Source: Syntrophorhabdaceae bacterium (GTDB lineage Bacteria > Desulfobacterota > Syntrophorhabdia > Syntrophorhabdales > Syntrophorhabdaceae). From it: 41,956 nt of DNA. The notes beneath the pieces were generated by a model that did no database searches, was not told the DNA's origin, and was given only the letters and a program-made list of their open reading frames with translations. Shown piece after piece: positions 1-8,900 of the stretch; within the stretch, counting starts at the first letter, position 1; every line of letters begins with the position of its first letter. The translations under genes and the position numbers were made by a program. The stretch spans positions 1,389-43,344 of the forward strand of contig JAQTNJ010000005.1 of assembly GCA_028713955.1 (NCBI GenBank), written 5' to 3'.

Positions 1-369
1 GGTTACCCTGAATCGCGGCCCGTAAGAGAGAGATTCATCCACCTCTGGACAACCCTTTTTAGATACTTTATTGAAAACCCTCTCCACTTCCGTTATATAG
101 AACAATATCACAACTCTCCTTATGGCGTTTCTTTGAGGAGGGACAGGATCCTGAATAAAACCGGTGACCCGGGCATATTGAAGAACCTCTTAGAGGAAGG
201 GATAGAGAATCGCACTGTAAAGGATCTGCCGATCGTCATGCTTTTTGCGCTGGCCTTTGGACCACTGGTTTTCTTAGGCCGCGATCATACACTCGGTTTG
301 ATCAAGATGGAAGATACTCGCATTGTGCGAGCCGCGGAAGCGTGCTGGGAGGCGATCGAAAATAAATGA
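1..369 (+). CDS. TetR/AcrR-family transcriptional regulator, C-terminal part
   Basis: The reading frame is open from the first base and ends at a TGA at 367-369, so only about 122 C-terminal residues are present and the DNA-binding domain lies outside the window. The visible segment (ERFIHLWTTLFRYFIENPLHFRYIEQY, broken here as RFIHLWTTLFR then YFIENPLHFRYIEQY) has the helical pattern of the TetR ligand-binding half. It stops 43 bp before an RND efflux operon in the same orientation, the usual place for the local repressor of such a pump. Family assignment rests on a C-terminal domain that diverges fast, so it is likely but not certain. Confidence 0.65.
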   Translation, partial: GYPESRPVRERFIHLWTTLFRYFIENPLHFRYIEQYHNSPYGVSLRRDRILNKTGDPGILKNLLEEGIENRTVKDLPIVMLFALAFGPLVFLGRDHTLGLIKMEDTRIVRAAEACWEAIENK

Positions 370-412
370 AAACATACATAAACAGACTGACCGGAGACAG
401 AAGGGGTGTTAC

Positions 413-1630
413 ATGAGTATTAACAAAAGAACCAGACTCATTATCAGTTTTGTCATTTTGTGTGCAGGTTTTGTGGTGGATGGTTGTACACGTAAGCAGC
501 CGCCTCCACCAAGCACGCCTGAAGTTGCTGTTGTTACAATTCAGTTGGAACGGGTGACCCTGACAACCGAATTGCCCGGTCGTACGTCTGCCCACTATGT
601 AGCGGAAGTGCGTCCGCAGGTAAACGGTATCATACAGAAACGGTTCTTTGAAGAAGGTTCTGACGTGAAGGCCGGAGACCTTCTTTACCAGATCGACCCT
701 GCCCCGTATCAGGCGGCATACGACAATGCGAGGGCCTCCCTTGCCAGGGCAGAAGCAAACCTCCCGCCAGTACGGTTAAGGGCTGAACGCTACAAGGAAC
801 TGGTCTCCATCAAGGCGGTCAGCCAGCAGGAATATGACGATGTAACGGCGAATTTAAAACAGGTCGAGGCAGAGATCAATTCCTGGAAGGCTGCCGTCGA
901 ATCGGCGCGCATCAATCTGGCATACTGCAGCATCAAGGCGCCTATCACGGGACGCATAGGCAAGTCCAACGTTACCGTCGGCGCCCTTGTGACCGCACTC
1001 CAGCCCGCCCCGCTTGCCGTGATCCAGCAGATTGACCCTATATACGTTGACGCAATGCAGTCAAGCGCCAGCCTGCTTCGTCTCAGGCAGAATATGACTG
1101 CCGGCAAGATAAAACGGGATGGCCCCGAACAGACAAAGGTGAAATTATTTCTCGAAGACGGCACGCTCTATCCGCAGGAAGGAAGCCTGAAGTTTTCCGA
1201 TGTCACCGTTGATCCCAGCACCGGGTCGTTTATCCTCCGGATGGTCTTCCCGAACAAGAAGTATATCCTTCTGCCCGGCATGTACGCGCGGGCGCTTGTC
1301 CAGGAGGGGGTGGTTGACAGCGCGATCCTTATCCCCCAGCAGGGGGTCTCCCGCGACCCCAAGGGGAATCCTGTTGTCTTCATTGTGGATGCAGAGGGTA
1401 AGGTCCAGCAGAGGATGATCACCGTGGATCGTGCCATCGGCGACAAATGGTTCGTCACATCAGGCCTTGCACCGGGCGACCGTGTGATCGTCGAAGGGAT
1501 TCAAAGGATACGCCCCGGTTCTCCCGTAAAGGCCGTCCCTTTTGATGCCGGCCGGAAGGATAACCCGGAGGCCGGTAAGACGGTCAAGCCTTCTGCAAAG
1601 ACGGTTCAGCCGCCCGTAAAAGTGAAGTGA
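413..1630 (+). CDS. RND efflux periplasmic adaptor (membrane fusion protein, AcrA/MexA type)
   Basis: A 405-residue lipoprotein adaptor that would bridge the inner-membrane pump to the outer-membrane channel. The start at 413 follows AAGGGG; an upstream in-frame start at 323 would overlap the TetR gene and lacks a signal peptide. Residues 1-24 form a lipoprotein signal ending at VDGC. Next come the beta-barrel/lipoyl segments (TELPGRTSAHYVAEVRPQV near residues 48-66), a coiled-coil hairpin (ARASLARAEANL) and the second lipoyl half (YCSIKAPITGRIGKSNVTVG). The C-terminal tail is Pro/Lys-rich. It sits 12 bp before the pump gene. The substrate cannot be told from sequence; hydrophobic compounds are usual for this HAE1-like group. 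Confidence 0.93.
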   Translation: MSINKRTRLIISFVILCAGFVVDGCTRKQPPPPSTPEVAVVTIQLERVTLTTELPGRTSAHYVAEVRPQVNGIIQKRFFEEGSDVKAGDLLYQIDPAPYQAAYDNARASLARAEANLPPVRLRAERYKELVSIKAVSQQEYDDVTANLKQVEAEINSWKAAVESARINLAYCSIKAPITGRIGKSNVTVGALVTALQPAPLAVIQQIDPIYVDAMQSSASLLRLRQNMTAGKIKRDGPEQTKVKLFLEDGTLYPQEGSLKFSDVTVDPSTGSFILRMVFPNKKYILLPGMYARALVQEGVVDSAILIPQQGVSRDPKGNPVVFIVDAEGKVQQRMITVDRAIGDKWFVTSGLAPGDRVIVEGIQRIRPGSPVKAVPFDAGRKDNPEAGKTVKPSAKTVQPPVKVK

Positions 1631-1642
1631 ACGGAGGAGCTG

Positions 1643-4600
1643 ATGTTATCGAATTTCTTCCTTGAACGCCCTGTCTTCGCATGGGTCATTGCCATCGTCA
1701 TCATGCTGGTGGGAGCCCTCGCCATCCATAATCTCCCCATATCGCAGTATCCCCCCATCGCACCCCCATCGATCTACGTTCGAAGCGATTATCCGGGGGC
1801 TTCGGCAGAGACCGTGGAAAACAGCGTGACCCAGATCATCGAGCAGAAGATGACCGGACTCGACAATATGATCTATCTGTCTGCTACGAGCGATTCATCG
1901 GGAAGCTCCCGCATCGAGTTGACCTTCGCCCCCGGGACCGATCCGGACCTTGCCTGGTCAAAGGTGCAGAACAAGCTCCAGCTCGCTATGGCGAGCCTGC
2001 CGGAGGTTGTCCAGCGTAAGGGCGTGACCGTCGGTAAGGCCACCAGAAACTGGCTGATGATAGTGAATCTGATTTCAGAAGATGGGAGTATGGATGGCAG
2101 CGATCTGAGGGATTACGCCCAATCAAACCTGGAGAAGGTGCTGGCGCGGGTGCAGGGTGTAGGCGAGGTGGAGAACTTCGGGTCCCAGTATGCCATGCGC
2201 GCCTGGCTGAACCCTGACAGGCTGGTAGATTATAACTTAACCATTGAGGACGTTATCGCGGCGCTCAAATCCTACAACGTTGAAGTCTCTGCCGGCCAGT
2301 TCGGTGGGGCGCCGGCAGTGAAGGGCCAACGTATGAACGCCTCCATCATCGTACAGAGCATGTTGAAGACCCCCGATGAGTTTGCCGCCGTTCCCCTCCG
2401 CATCAATCCAGATGGTTCCATCGTTCGCATTAAAGATGTGGGACAGGTGGAGTTGGGAACCGATGCCTACGATATCGAGGCATTTTACAACGGTAAACCC
2501 TCCGCAGGTCTCGGGATCCGCATGGCCTCGGGCGCCAATGCCTTAGACACAGCCGATGCGGTGAAGGCAAAGTTGCAAGAGATGAGCCGGTTCTTCCCTC
2601 CGGGATTGAAGGTGACCTATCCCTATGACACAACGCCCTTTGTCAGAGTGGCCATCTGGGAGGTGGTCAAGACCCTTCTGGAGGCCATCCTGCTTGTTTT
2701 CCTCATAATGTGGCTTTTCATGGGGAATATCCGGGCCACCCTGATCCCCACCATTGCAGTGCCGGTGGTGCTTCTGGGGACCTTCGCGACGCTGGGTTTT
2801 TTTGGCTTCTCTATCAATATGCTCACCATGTTCGCCATGGTCCTCTCCATCGGTCTTCTGGTGGACGATGCGATCGTGGTGGTGGAAAACGTTGAGCGTA
2901 TCATGAGCGAGGAGGGGCTTTCACCGAAGGAGGCCACGCGAAAGTCCATGGGACAGATCACGAGCGCGCTGATCGGTATCGGACTCGTGCTTTCGGCGGT
3001 GTTCGGCCCCATGGCCTTTTTCGGCGGATCAACCGGAGTCATCTACCGGCAGTTTTCCGTGACTATCATCTCCTCTATGCTGCTGTCGGTGATTGTGGCC
3101 TTGATCCTGACGCCGGTCCTGTGTGCGACCCTCCTCAAACCGGTGAAAGCGGGACATGAACCGGCGGCGAATGCGATCCCTTTCCTGCGCCCTTTCTTTG
3201 CAAGGTTTGACCATATCTTTTTCAGGTTAAGAGACCGGTATGTGAAGATAGTCGGCAATTCTTTTTCAAGGAAAACCCGCTATGCTGTAATATATGTCAT
3301 AATCGTGGCGATCGTGGGGGTCCTTTTCCTCCGCACGCCCACGTCTTACGTCCCCGAGGAAGATCAGGGTATTATGCTTTCCCAGATAATGCTGCCCTCA
3401 GGTTCCACGATAGAGCAGACAATGGAAGTCGTTAAACAGGTACAGGAACATTTTCTGAAGAACGAAAAAGAGGCAGTGGAATCCTGCATGACGATCTCCG
3501 GCATCGGCTTCTCGGGAAGGGCACAGAATAACGGCCTGGTATTCGTGAAGCTGAAGGAATGGGGACTCCGTAACCGGTCGGACCTGAAGGTTAAGGCCGT
3601 TGCACAACGGGCAACCAAGGCCTTTTCTCATATTCGAAGCGCCCTGGTATTCGCTTTCCCGCCACCGGCAGTAGTGGAGTTGGGCATGGGCACTGGATTT
3701 GATTTTGAGTTGCTTGACCGCGGCGGACTGGGCCACAAAAAGCTCATGGAGGCCCGCAACCAGCTTCTCTTCATGGCGTCAAAGGACCCCCGCCTGACGA
3801 AGGTGCGGCCCAACGGCATGGAGGATGTACCTGAATACAGGGTCGATGTGGATTGGGGGAAGGCAGGCGCCCTTGGGATTCCTATAACTTCCATCCATAA
3901 CAGCATTTCGGCGGCCTTCGGCAGCGCCTATATCAATGATTTCATCCAGGGCGGTCGGGTCAAACGCGTGTTCGTTCAGGCAGACGCCCCCCATCGCATG
4001 CTTCCCAAGGACATAGACAGGCTCTATGTACGGAACACTGCGGGAAAGATGGTTCCCTTTTCCGCTTTTGCCTCCGGTTACTGGACATCCGGCTCCCCAA
4101 GGCTCGAGCGTTTTAACGGTTTTCCGTCCATGGACATATGGGGAGAGCCGGCCCCGGGGAGGAGCTCGGGCGAGGCAATGCAGGCGATGGAAGAGCTGGT
4201 GACAAAACTACCCCAGGGGATCGGCTTTGAATGGACCGGCCTTTCCTATCAGGAGCGGATGTCGAGTTCACAGGCGCCCCTGCTGTATACCTTTTCGATC
4301 ATCGTGATCTTCCTGTGCGTGGCGGCCCTCTATGAGAGCTGGCCCATACCTCTTGCCAATCTACTCATGCTGCCCCTCGGCGTATTCGGCGCGACGCTTT
4401 TTACCTGGGCACGGGGCCTGCACAATGACGTATATTTTCAGATCGGGTTTCTCACCACCCTGGGCCTGACGACAAAGAATGCGATCCTTATCATCCAGTT
4501 TGCAAAGGAGCGAATGGCGCGGGGAGAGGGACTGATCGAGGCCACCCTCGGGGCGGTGCGGGTAAGATTCCGACCGGTCATTATGACGTCGCTCGCTTTC

Positions 4601-4906
4601 TTCTTCGGGGTTCTGCCGCTCGCCATCTCGACAGGCGCCGGCGCCGGCGCAATGAAGGCCATCGGCACCGCCGTGACCGGTGGTATGATGTCGGCCACAT
4701 TTATCGACCTCTTCTACATCCCCTTGCTCTTTGTCGTCGTATCCCGCATGTTCAAGGTGGAAAAGAAGCCTCGCTCGCCCGGTAACGGCACGAGTCCCTT
4801 TCCCTCTCCTGGAGGTGTGCCCGACGCGTCGTCATCTTCAGGGATGCAAAACGGGCAGGGGTGTGAGGCAGACCCTGCAAATACTTCAGAGGGGCGTGAG
4901 CTATGA
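1643..4906 (+). CDS. RND multidrug efflux pump, AcrB/MexB (HAE1) type
   Basis: A 1087-residue inner-membrane proton-driven exporter, slightly longer than the usual 1030-1050. GGAGG precedes the ATG. It begins with the family signature FFLERPVFAWVIAIVIML. TM4 carries the proton-relay acidic pair in GLLVDDAIVVVENVERIM, and the second half has GLTTKNAILIIQFA. Hydrophobic-amine (HAE1) rather than heavy-metal (HME) character is suggested by these motifs. The last roughly 45 residues after the final TM are a Ser/Pro/Gly-rich tail without family similarity. The stop codon overlaps the next gene by ATGA, implying translational coupling. Confidence 0.95.
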   Translation: MLSNFFLERPVFAWVIAIVIMLVGALAIHNLPISQYPPIAPPSIYVRSDYPGASAETVENSVTQIIEQKMTGLDNMIYLSATSDSSGSSRIELTFAPGTDPDLAWSKVQNKLQLAMASLPEVVQRKGVTVGKATRNWLMIVNLISEDGSMDGSDLRDYAQSNLEKVLARVQGVGEVENFGSQYAMRAWLNPDRLVDYNLTIEDVIAALKSYNVEVSAGQFGGAPAVKGQRMNASIIVQSMLKTPDEFAAVPLRINPDGSIVRIKDVGQVELGTDAYDIEAFYNGKPSAGLGIRMASGANALDTADAVKAKLQEMSRFFPPGLKVTYPYDTTPFVRVAIWEVVKTLLEAILLVFLIMWLFMGNIRATLIPTIAVPVVLLGTFATLGFFGFSINMLTMFAMVLSIGLLVDDAIVVVENVERIMSEEGLSPKEATRKSMGQITSALIGIGLVLSAVFGPMAFFGGSTGVIYRQFSVTIISSMLLSVIVALILTPVLCATLLKPVKAGHEPAANAIPFLRPFFARFDHIFFRLRDRYVKIVGNSFSRKTRYAVIYVIIVAIVGVLFLRTPTSYVPEEDQGIMLSQIMLPSGSTIEQTMEVVKQVQEHFLKNEKEAVESCMTISGIGFSGRAQNNGLVFVKLKEWGLRNRSDLKVKAVAQRATKAFSHIRSALVFAFPPPAVVELGMGTGFDFELLDRGGLGHKKLMEARNQLLFMASKDPRLTKVRPNGMEDVPEYRVDVDWGKAGALGIPITSIHNSISAAFGSAYINDFIQGGRVKRVFVQADAPHRMLPKDIDRLYVRNTAGKMVPFSAFASGYWTSGSPRLERFNGFPSMDIWGEPAPGRSSGEAMQAMEELVTKLPQGIGFEWTGLSYQERMSSSQAPLLYTFSIIVIFLCVAALYESWPIPLANLLMLPLGVFGATLFTWARGLHNDVYFQIGFLTTLGLTTKNAILIIQFAKERMARGEGLIEATLGAVRVRFRPVIMTSLAFFFGVLPLAISTGAGAGAMKAIGTAVTGGMMSATFIDLFYIPLLFVVVSRMFKVEKKPRSPGNGTSPFPSPGGVPDASSSSGMQNGQGCEADPANTSEGREL

Positions 4907-6306
4907 TACGAAACGTATTGTCGATCATCCTTGTGATGCTTTTCCTGGGAGGCTGCACCATGGCGCCGAAATATACGCGGCCTCCCGCGCCGATCCCGAA
5001 GGCGTGGCCGGAGGGCGATGCCTATAAAGACGTAAAAACAGGCGACGCGCCTTCGGCAGCGGAGCTTAAATGGCGTGATCTCATAAGTGATAAAAAGCTC
5101 CAGAAAGTCATCGAGATGGCCCTTGCAAATAATCGCGACTTCAAGCTTGCCGCATTAAATGTTGAAAGGGCACGGGCGTACTACGGCATCCAGCGTGCAG
5201 AATTGTTGCCCGCACTCGATGCTGTGGGCACGGGAAGCAGACAAAGGATGCCTGCCGACCTTTCAAACAAAAAGATAGCAGGCGTGACAGAACAATACAG
5301 TGTGAACCTCGGTGTCCTCTCGTGGGAGATCGACTTTTTTGGTCGCATACGAAGCCTGAAAGATAAAGCACTGGAGGAATACCTCGCAACAGAAGAAGCG
5401 CACCGGAGCGCCGGAATAATGCTCATCGCTGCCACTGCCGGCGCGTATTTGACGTACGCAGCAGACCGGGAAAACCTGAAGCTTGCCGAGGATACCTTAA
5501 AGACACAGATGAACTCATACGATCTGATCAAACGGCGTTATGATGTCGGTCTTGCCTCCGAACTTGACCTCCATCGCTCACAGACCCAGGTGGACAGCGC
5601 AAAAGAAAACGTCTACCGCTACACCCAGCTCGTTGCACAGGATGAAAATGGACTGAACCTTCTTGCGGGCAAGGTAGTTCCCGGGGAGCTCTTGCCGGAT
5701 GGACTTGACAGCGTCATTCCGCCGAAAGATGTTTCCCCCGGTCTGTCATCTGAGGTGCTTCTGAAACGTCCTGACATTATGGCCTCTGAGCATACGCTAA
5801 AATCCATCAATGCCATGATCGGCGCTGCACGGGCAGCATTTTTTCCTCGCATCTCTCTCACTACTACCATGGGAACCGCAAGTGCAGAGCTGTCGCGGCT
5901 CTTTCGATCAGGGCAGGATACGTGGAATTTTGCGCCGCAGGTAGTGATGCCGATATTCGACGCACGCATATGGGCGGCATATGATGCTGCGAAGGTGGAA
6001 AGGGAGATCGCCCTTGCCCGCTACGAGAAGACCATCCAGACAGCATTCAGGGAGGTTGCAGACGCTCTGGCTGTCAGGGGTACTGTTGAGCAGCAACTGG
6101 CGGCGCAGCAGTCCTTCGTCAATGCCACAGCCGAGACATATCGCCTCTCCAACGCGCGATACACGAAAGGGATCGACAGCTACCTGAGCGTCCTTGATGC
6201 GCAGCGTTCGTTGTTCAGTGCCCAACAGGGATTGATCGCTCTCCGCCTGGCGAAGGCCTCCAATCTCGTTACACTCTACAAGGTATTAGGCTGGGGAAAC
6301 GAATAG
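4903..6306 (+). CDS. Outer-membrane efflux lipoprotein, OprM/NodT family
   Basis: A 467-residue TolC-like channel subunit and the third component of the RND system. The start ATG overlaps the pump stop by four bases. Residues 1-18 are a lipoprotein signal with lipobox LGGC, followed by the typical MAPKYTRPPAPIP. The two outer-membrane-efflux repeats are visible: NRDFKLAALNVERARAYYGI with AELLPALDAVG in the first half, and AARAAFFPRISLTTTMG with RYTKGIDSYLSVLDAQRSLF in the second. Length and order are normal for the family. Confidence 0.94.
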   Translation: MIRNVLSIILVMLFLGGCTMAPKYTRPPAPIPKAWPEGDAYKDVKTGDAPSAAELKWRDLISDKKLQKVIEMALANNRDFKLAALNVERARAYYGIQRAELLPALDAVGTGSRQRMPADLSNKKIAGVTEQYSVNLGVLSWEIDFFGRIRSLKDKALEEYLATEEAHRSAGIMLIAATAGAYLTYAADRENLKLAEDTLKTQMNSYDLIKRRYDVGLASELDLHRSQTQVDSAKENVYRYTQLVAQDENGLNLLAGKVVPGELLPDGLDSVIPPKDVSPGLSSEVLLKRPDIMASEHTLKSINAMIGAARAAFFPRISLTTTMGTASAELSRLFRSGQDTWNFAPQVVMPIFDARIWAAYDAAKVEREIALARYEKTIQTAFREVADALAVRGTVEQQLAAQQSFVNATAETYRLSNARYTKGIDSYLSVLDAQRSLFSAQQGLIALRLAKASNLVTLYKVLGWGNE

Positions 6307-6313
6307 ATTTTTC

Positions 6314-6360
6314 TTGACAATAAGCCTTAATGAACCTATTATATAAAATAAAGTTTATAT
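6314..6360 (+). promoter_or_regulatory. Sigma-70-type promoter with ArsR-like operator (degenerate permease-arsM-arsR)
   Basis: TTGACA at 6314-6319 and TATTAT at 6337-6342 are separated by exactly 17 bp. A perfect dyad ATATAAA-N6-TTTATAT (6341-6360) overlaps the -10 element, a repressor-type placement. The same geometry recurs before the permease at 15272 and the arsR at 11877. ArsR-family operators of the ATCAA-N6-TTGAT class are known; assigning this site to the local ArsR is inference. Confidence 0.75.
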
Positions 6361-6375
6361 GATAGGTGTTGCTCC

Positions 6376-6608
6376 ATGTTACAAAAGTTTTCGCAATATA
6401 CGGTATGTGACCTTCCGAACCTCCCCCGTGAGAGCAGTTGTTCAAAAGCGATAGATTCCCTTTTTAATGCCACCATAGAGATATACCTTCTGACCGCGGT
6501 CATCATTTTGCAATCTCTTTTGTCCGGGGCTACTTCCCTGCCGAGCGGATGGGGAAAATACAGTTCTATAAAAAAGAATTTATCGGTAGTATTACTATAT
6601 TTTTTTAA
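6376..6608 (+). pseudogene. Truncated, frameshifted 5' remnant of a PF03773-type permease
   Basis: The first about 45 codons (MLQKFSQYTVCDL...TIEIYLLTAVII) align with the start of the intact permease at 15272 (MLNDFSKYVVYDL...TIKIFMLLAVII). Near 6506-6512 a one-base deletion shifts the frame. In the shifted frame similarity resumes as SFVRGYFPAERMGKI then KKEFIGSI, against SFVRSFFPPEKTRKI and KKEFIGNI. It stops at TAA 6606-6608, before the CSC-motif region. Everything downstream of about residue 75 is missing, and arsM starts 24 bp later. The upstream promoter/operator is also shared with the intact copy, so this is a decayed paralogue rather than a new small gene. Confidence 0.85.
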
Positions 6609-6632
6609 TTTACAAAGAAGGGGATGAACTTT

Positions 6633-7439
6633 ATGGAAAAAAATGAGATTAAAAAGACGGTTCGTGAGGCATATGGCGCGATCGCCGAGGGCCGGAATGA
6701 AGGGGGTTCTTGCTGCGGCAGTTGTTCGTGTGATAACGGAGCGTTCGCTCAGTCAATCGGATATTCCGACGATGAATTAAACATGATCCCGGAAGGGGCG
6801 AACCTGGGATTGAGCTGCGGGAATCCGACAGCATTTGCGAACCTGAAGGAAGGGGAGACGGTCCTTGACCTTGGCTCCGGGGCAGGGTTTGACTGCTTTA
6901 TCGCTGCCCGGAAGGTCGGCACGTCAGGCAAGGTCATAGGGGTTGATATGACCCCCGCGATGCTCGAGAAAGCACGCGAGAACGCGCAGAAAGGCTCTTT
7001 TTTAAACGTCGAGTTTCGTCTCGGCGAGATAGAGAACCTGCCGGTGGCAGATAGTTCTGTAGATACCGTAATAAGCAACTGCGTGATCAACCTTTCAGTG
7101 AACAAGGCGAGGGTCTTCCAGGAGATATACCGGGTATTGAAGCCGGGCGGAAGGATAGCCGTTTCAGATATGGCCCTTTTGAAAGAGCTGCCGCCGCGCA
7201 TCCGGCAGAGCGTAGACGCATATGTGGGGTGCGTTGCCGGCGCGATCCTTGTCGATGAATATAAGAGGCTTGTAGAAGAGTCAGGGTTTAAGGCTGTCAA
7301 TGCCACGGTTAAGGGCAGCTCTTCGTGCATCAGGCCCGAAACGCAGGACCCGATGGGAAAGGCTTTGCTTGAAGGAGCGGAAGACAGCACGTTGCTTGAG
7401 GACTGCGTGGTGAGCATATATGTGGAAGGGTACAAATAA
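6633..7439 (+). CDS. arsM: Arsenite S-adenosylmethyltransferase ArsM
   Basis: A 268-residue cytosolic SAM-dependent enzyme that methylates trivalent arsenic. The start at 6633 is chosen over 6624 because AGAAGGGG is nine bases upstream of it. An N-terminal cysteine cluster (CCGSCSC, residues 27-33) and LSCGNP (Cys62) are followed by SAM-binding motif I, VLDLGSGAGFD (77-87). The arsenic-coordinating cysteines lie in SNCVINL (Cys150) and YVGCVAG (Cys200). KPGGRIAVSD is the usual post-motif. It directly follows the permease remnant and precedes arsR, so it probably uses the permease's old promoter. Confidence 0.95.
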   Translation: MEKNEIKKTVREAYGAIAEGRNEGGSCCGSCSCDNGAFAQSIGYSDDELNMIPEGANLGLSCGNPTAFANLKEGETVLDLGSGAGFDCFIAARKVGTSGKVIGVDMTPAMLEKARENAQKGSFLNVEFRLGEIENLPVADSSVDTVISNCVINLSVNKARVFQEIYRVLKPGGRIAVSDMALLKELPPRIRQSVDAYVGCVAGAILVDEYKRLVEESGFKAVNATVKGSSSCIRPETQDPMGKALLEGAEDSTLLEDCVVSIYVEGYK

Positions 7440-7466
7440 TACAACCGGCGCGAAAGGGGTTTGGTT

Positions 7467-7856
7467 ATGAACGATCTTGCGGCTACATTCAAAGCGCTCT
7501 CCGATGAGACGAGGCTCAGGATCATCAAGCTCCTCGAACGCGGCGAGCTCTGCGTCTGTGATCTTGTTGCGGCCCTTGACATGGTGCAGCCAAAGGTCTC
7601 GTTCCACCTTGGCGTACTGAAAAAGGCAGGCATACTGAAAGACAGGCGGGCGGGGAAGTGGATGCACTACCGGCTTGACGATGCCGATATGTTCAAGAGG
7701 CTGCTTATGCTCTCTGTATTTGAGCGAATGCCTGAAGGAGCTTCCAATAGGGATAAGAAGAGGCTGGAAGCGGCGCTGCAGAACAGGTGTGCCGACAGAC
7801 AATCCGGCATGTCGGTATGCTGTGCGCCTCCCGACAAACAAAAGGCGGCAAAGTAA
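7467..7856 (+). CDS. arsR: ArsR/SmtB-family metalloregulator
   Basis: A 129-residue winged-helix repressor. The start at 7467 is preferred over an in-frame TTG at 7461 because AAAGGGG lies about 7 bases upstream. The core FKALSDETRLRIIKLLERGELCVCDL carries the ELCVCD metal-binding box that coordinates As(III)/Sb(III) in this family, followed by recognition-helix residues VQPKVSFHLGVLKKAG. The C-terminus adds another vicinal pair (SVCCAPP). It is a close paralogue of the regulator at 16231. It likely represses the promoter at 6314-6360, which would make this an autoregulated arsM-arsR unit. Confidence 0.92.
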   Translation: MNDLAATFKALSDETRLRIIKLLERGELCVCDLVAALDMVQPKVSFHLGVLKKAGILKDRRAGKWMHYRLDDADMFKRLLMLSVFERMPEGASNRDKKRLEAALQNRCADRQSGMSVCCAPPDKQKAAK

Positions 7857-7876
7857 CGACGCACCCCTTCTTTTGT

Positions 7877-7900
7877 CCGGCGCCGGCTTCGTTTTTTTTT
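7877..7900 (+). terminator. Possible intrinsic terminator after arsM-arsR
   Basis: CCGGCGCCGG (7877-7886) is followed after five bases by nine T residues. The dyad has little room for a loop, so the hairpin would be short. Its place between convergent genes fits a terminator, but the call is weak. Confidence 0.35.
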
Positions 7901-8516
7901 ATTTCTTCGGTTGCGCTTTCTTCAACCGGTTAAGTGCGTCGACGATATCTTTTCCTCCTACATGCTTATCGGTTTTTCCGTCTGTCTCTATAACGCATGA
8001 AGGTGTTGCCTGGACCTGGTCTTTCTTGAGATAGTCTGACAGAATATCGAAGGTCGGTTTTGGATCATAGGGTTTCAAGGCTACCTTGTTTGCCTTGAAA
8101 AGCGCTTCAAGTTTCTCGGCGCTGTCCAACCCCTGTTTTGCTGCATCTATCAGGAGTCTGCGAACGGCAAGGGCATGTTCCAGATCGTTCTTCTCGTTCA
8201 GGGCATACAGGAAATAGCGTACATAGAGAGATGAAAGTTTATAGAAAGGGGTGTCGGCAAAGGTCAGGTTGACGACCTTGCCTTTGATCAGTTCACTGAT
8301 GACCGGTTCTATCGCAGGTTCCATGTCTCTGCACGGCGGGCAGAAATAATCCGTATAGAGCCTCACCTTTACTTTGCCTTCGCCAAAGGCAGGAACGAGC
8401 ACTTCAGCGGCACTGCCGGCGGCAGGTACACTATGAAGGAATGCGAGAAAAACAAAGAACATAAAGGGTATTGCAAGAGAATGCTTTCGTATTATTAAAA
8501 TTGTTTTTGCTGTCAT
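7899..8516 (-). CDS. Secreted DsbA-like thioredoxin-fold oxidoreductase
   Basis: A 205-residue protein. The start at 8516 sits behind GAAGGAGG with six-base spacing; an upstream ATG six codons earlier overlaps that ribosome site. Residues 1-37 form a signal sequence. The active site is YFCPPCRD (Cys59, Cys62), and the cis-proline region is QATPSC. This fits the DsbA/DsbG-like class (thioredoxin_4) acting on periplasmic thiols. It is the last gene of the minus-strand operon that also encodes a VKOR, its likely electron acceptor. Confidence 0.85.
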   Translation of the reverse strand: MTAKTILIIRKHSLAIPFMFFVFLAFLHSVPAAGSAAEVLVPAFGEGKVKVRLYTDYFCPPCRDMEPAIEPVISELIKGKVVNLTFADTPFYKLSSLYVRYFLYALNEKNDLEHALAVRRLLIDAAKQGLDSAEKLEALFKANKVALKPYDPKPTFDILSDYLKKDQVQATPSCVIETDGKTDKHVGGKDIVDALNRLKKAQPKK

Positions 8517-8580
8517 CTGTTGCCTCCTTCTCATTTTTTAATTTGCGCCATATCAGAGAACACGACAATGAGAATAAAGG

Positions 8581-8895
8581 CTAACATCTCAGAGGAGGGG
8601 TTCCCGATACCAGACCGGGACTAATATTAATAACACACTCCGGGATCTCCTCGATGAATAACGGTGATAATGCCCGGTTAGGCAAAACATGACCATTGTA
8701 CATTGCTGCTATTTTGTACAGGGGTCTGTTTATGGAACTAAAAAAACAGGGGCTGCAACGGGTTATTTCTTTTTCGCTTGAAACAGGGTATCCTTCTGCA
8801 AGTTTTTTCCCCAGGATCAGTGGGGGCGAGATCAGGAAGACTAAGACCAGAATCAGGGATACTGCAAACCAAACAAGACGGTAACAACATTTCAT
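8581..8895 (-). CDS. Small secreted cysteine protein ending in TPPLRC (paralogue of 23733-24053)
   Basis: A 104-residue protein starting at ATG 8895, five bases after the VKOR stop codon. Residues 1-30 contain one hydrophobic signal or anchor segment, with KCC just before it. A CSPCF motif lies near the middle and the chain ends GTPPLRC. I do not recognise the family. The protein at 23733-24053 has the same length, a single N-terminal membrane segment, CSTPC and an identical TPPLRC end, so the two look homologous. Sitting between a VKOR and a DsbA-like gene suggests a substrate or partner in periplasmic thiol chemistry (inference). Confidence 0.65.
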   Translation of the reverse strand: MKCCYRLVWFAVSLILVLVFLISPPLILGKKLAEGYPVSSEKEITRCSPCFFSSINRPLYKIAAMYNGHVLPNRALSPLFIEEIPECVINISPGLVSGTPPLRC

Positions 8896-8900
8896 TCTTC

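Noticed and set aside
6749-7633. 294-codon minus-strand ORF
   Set aside because: It is the shadow of arsM and arsR, both with clear motifs on the plus strand.
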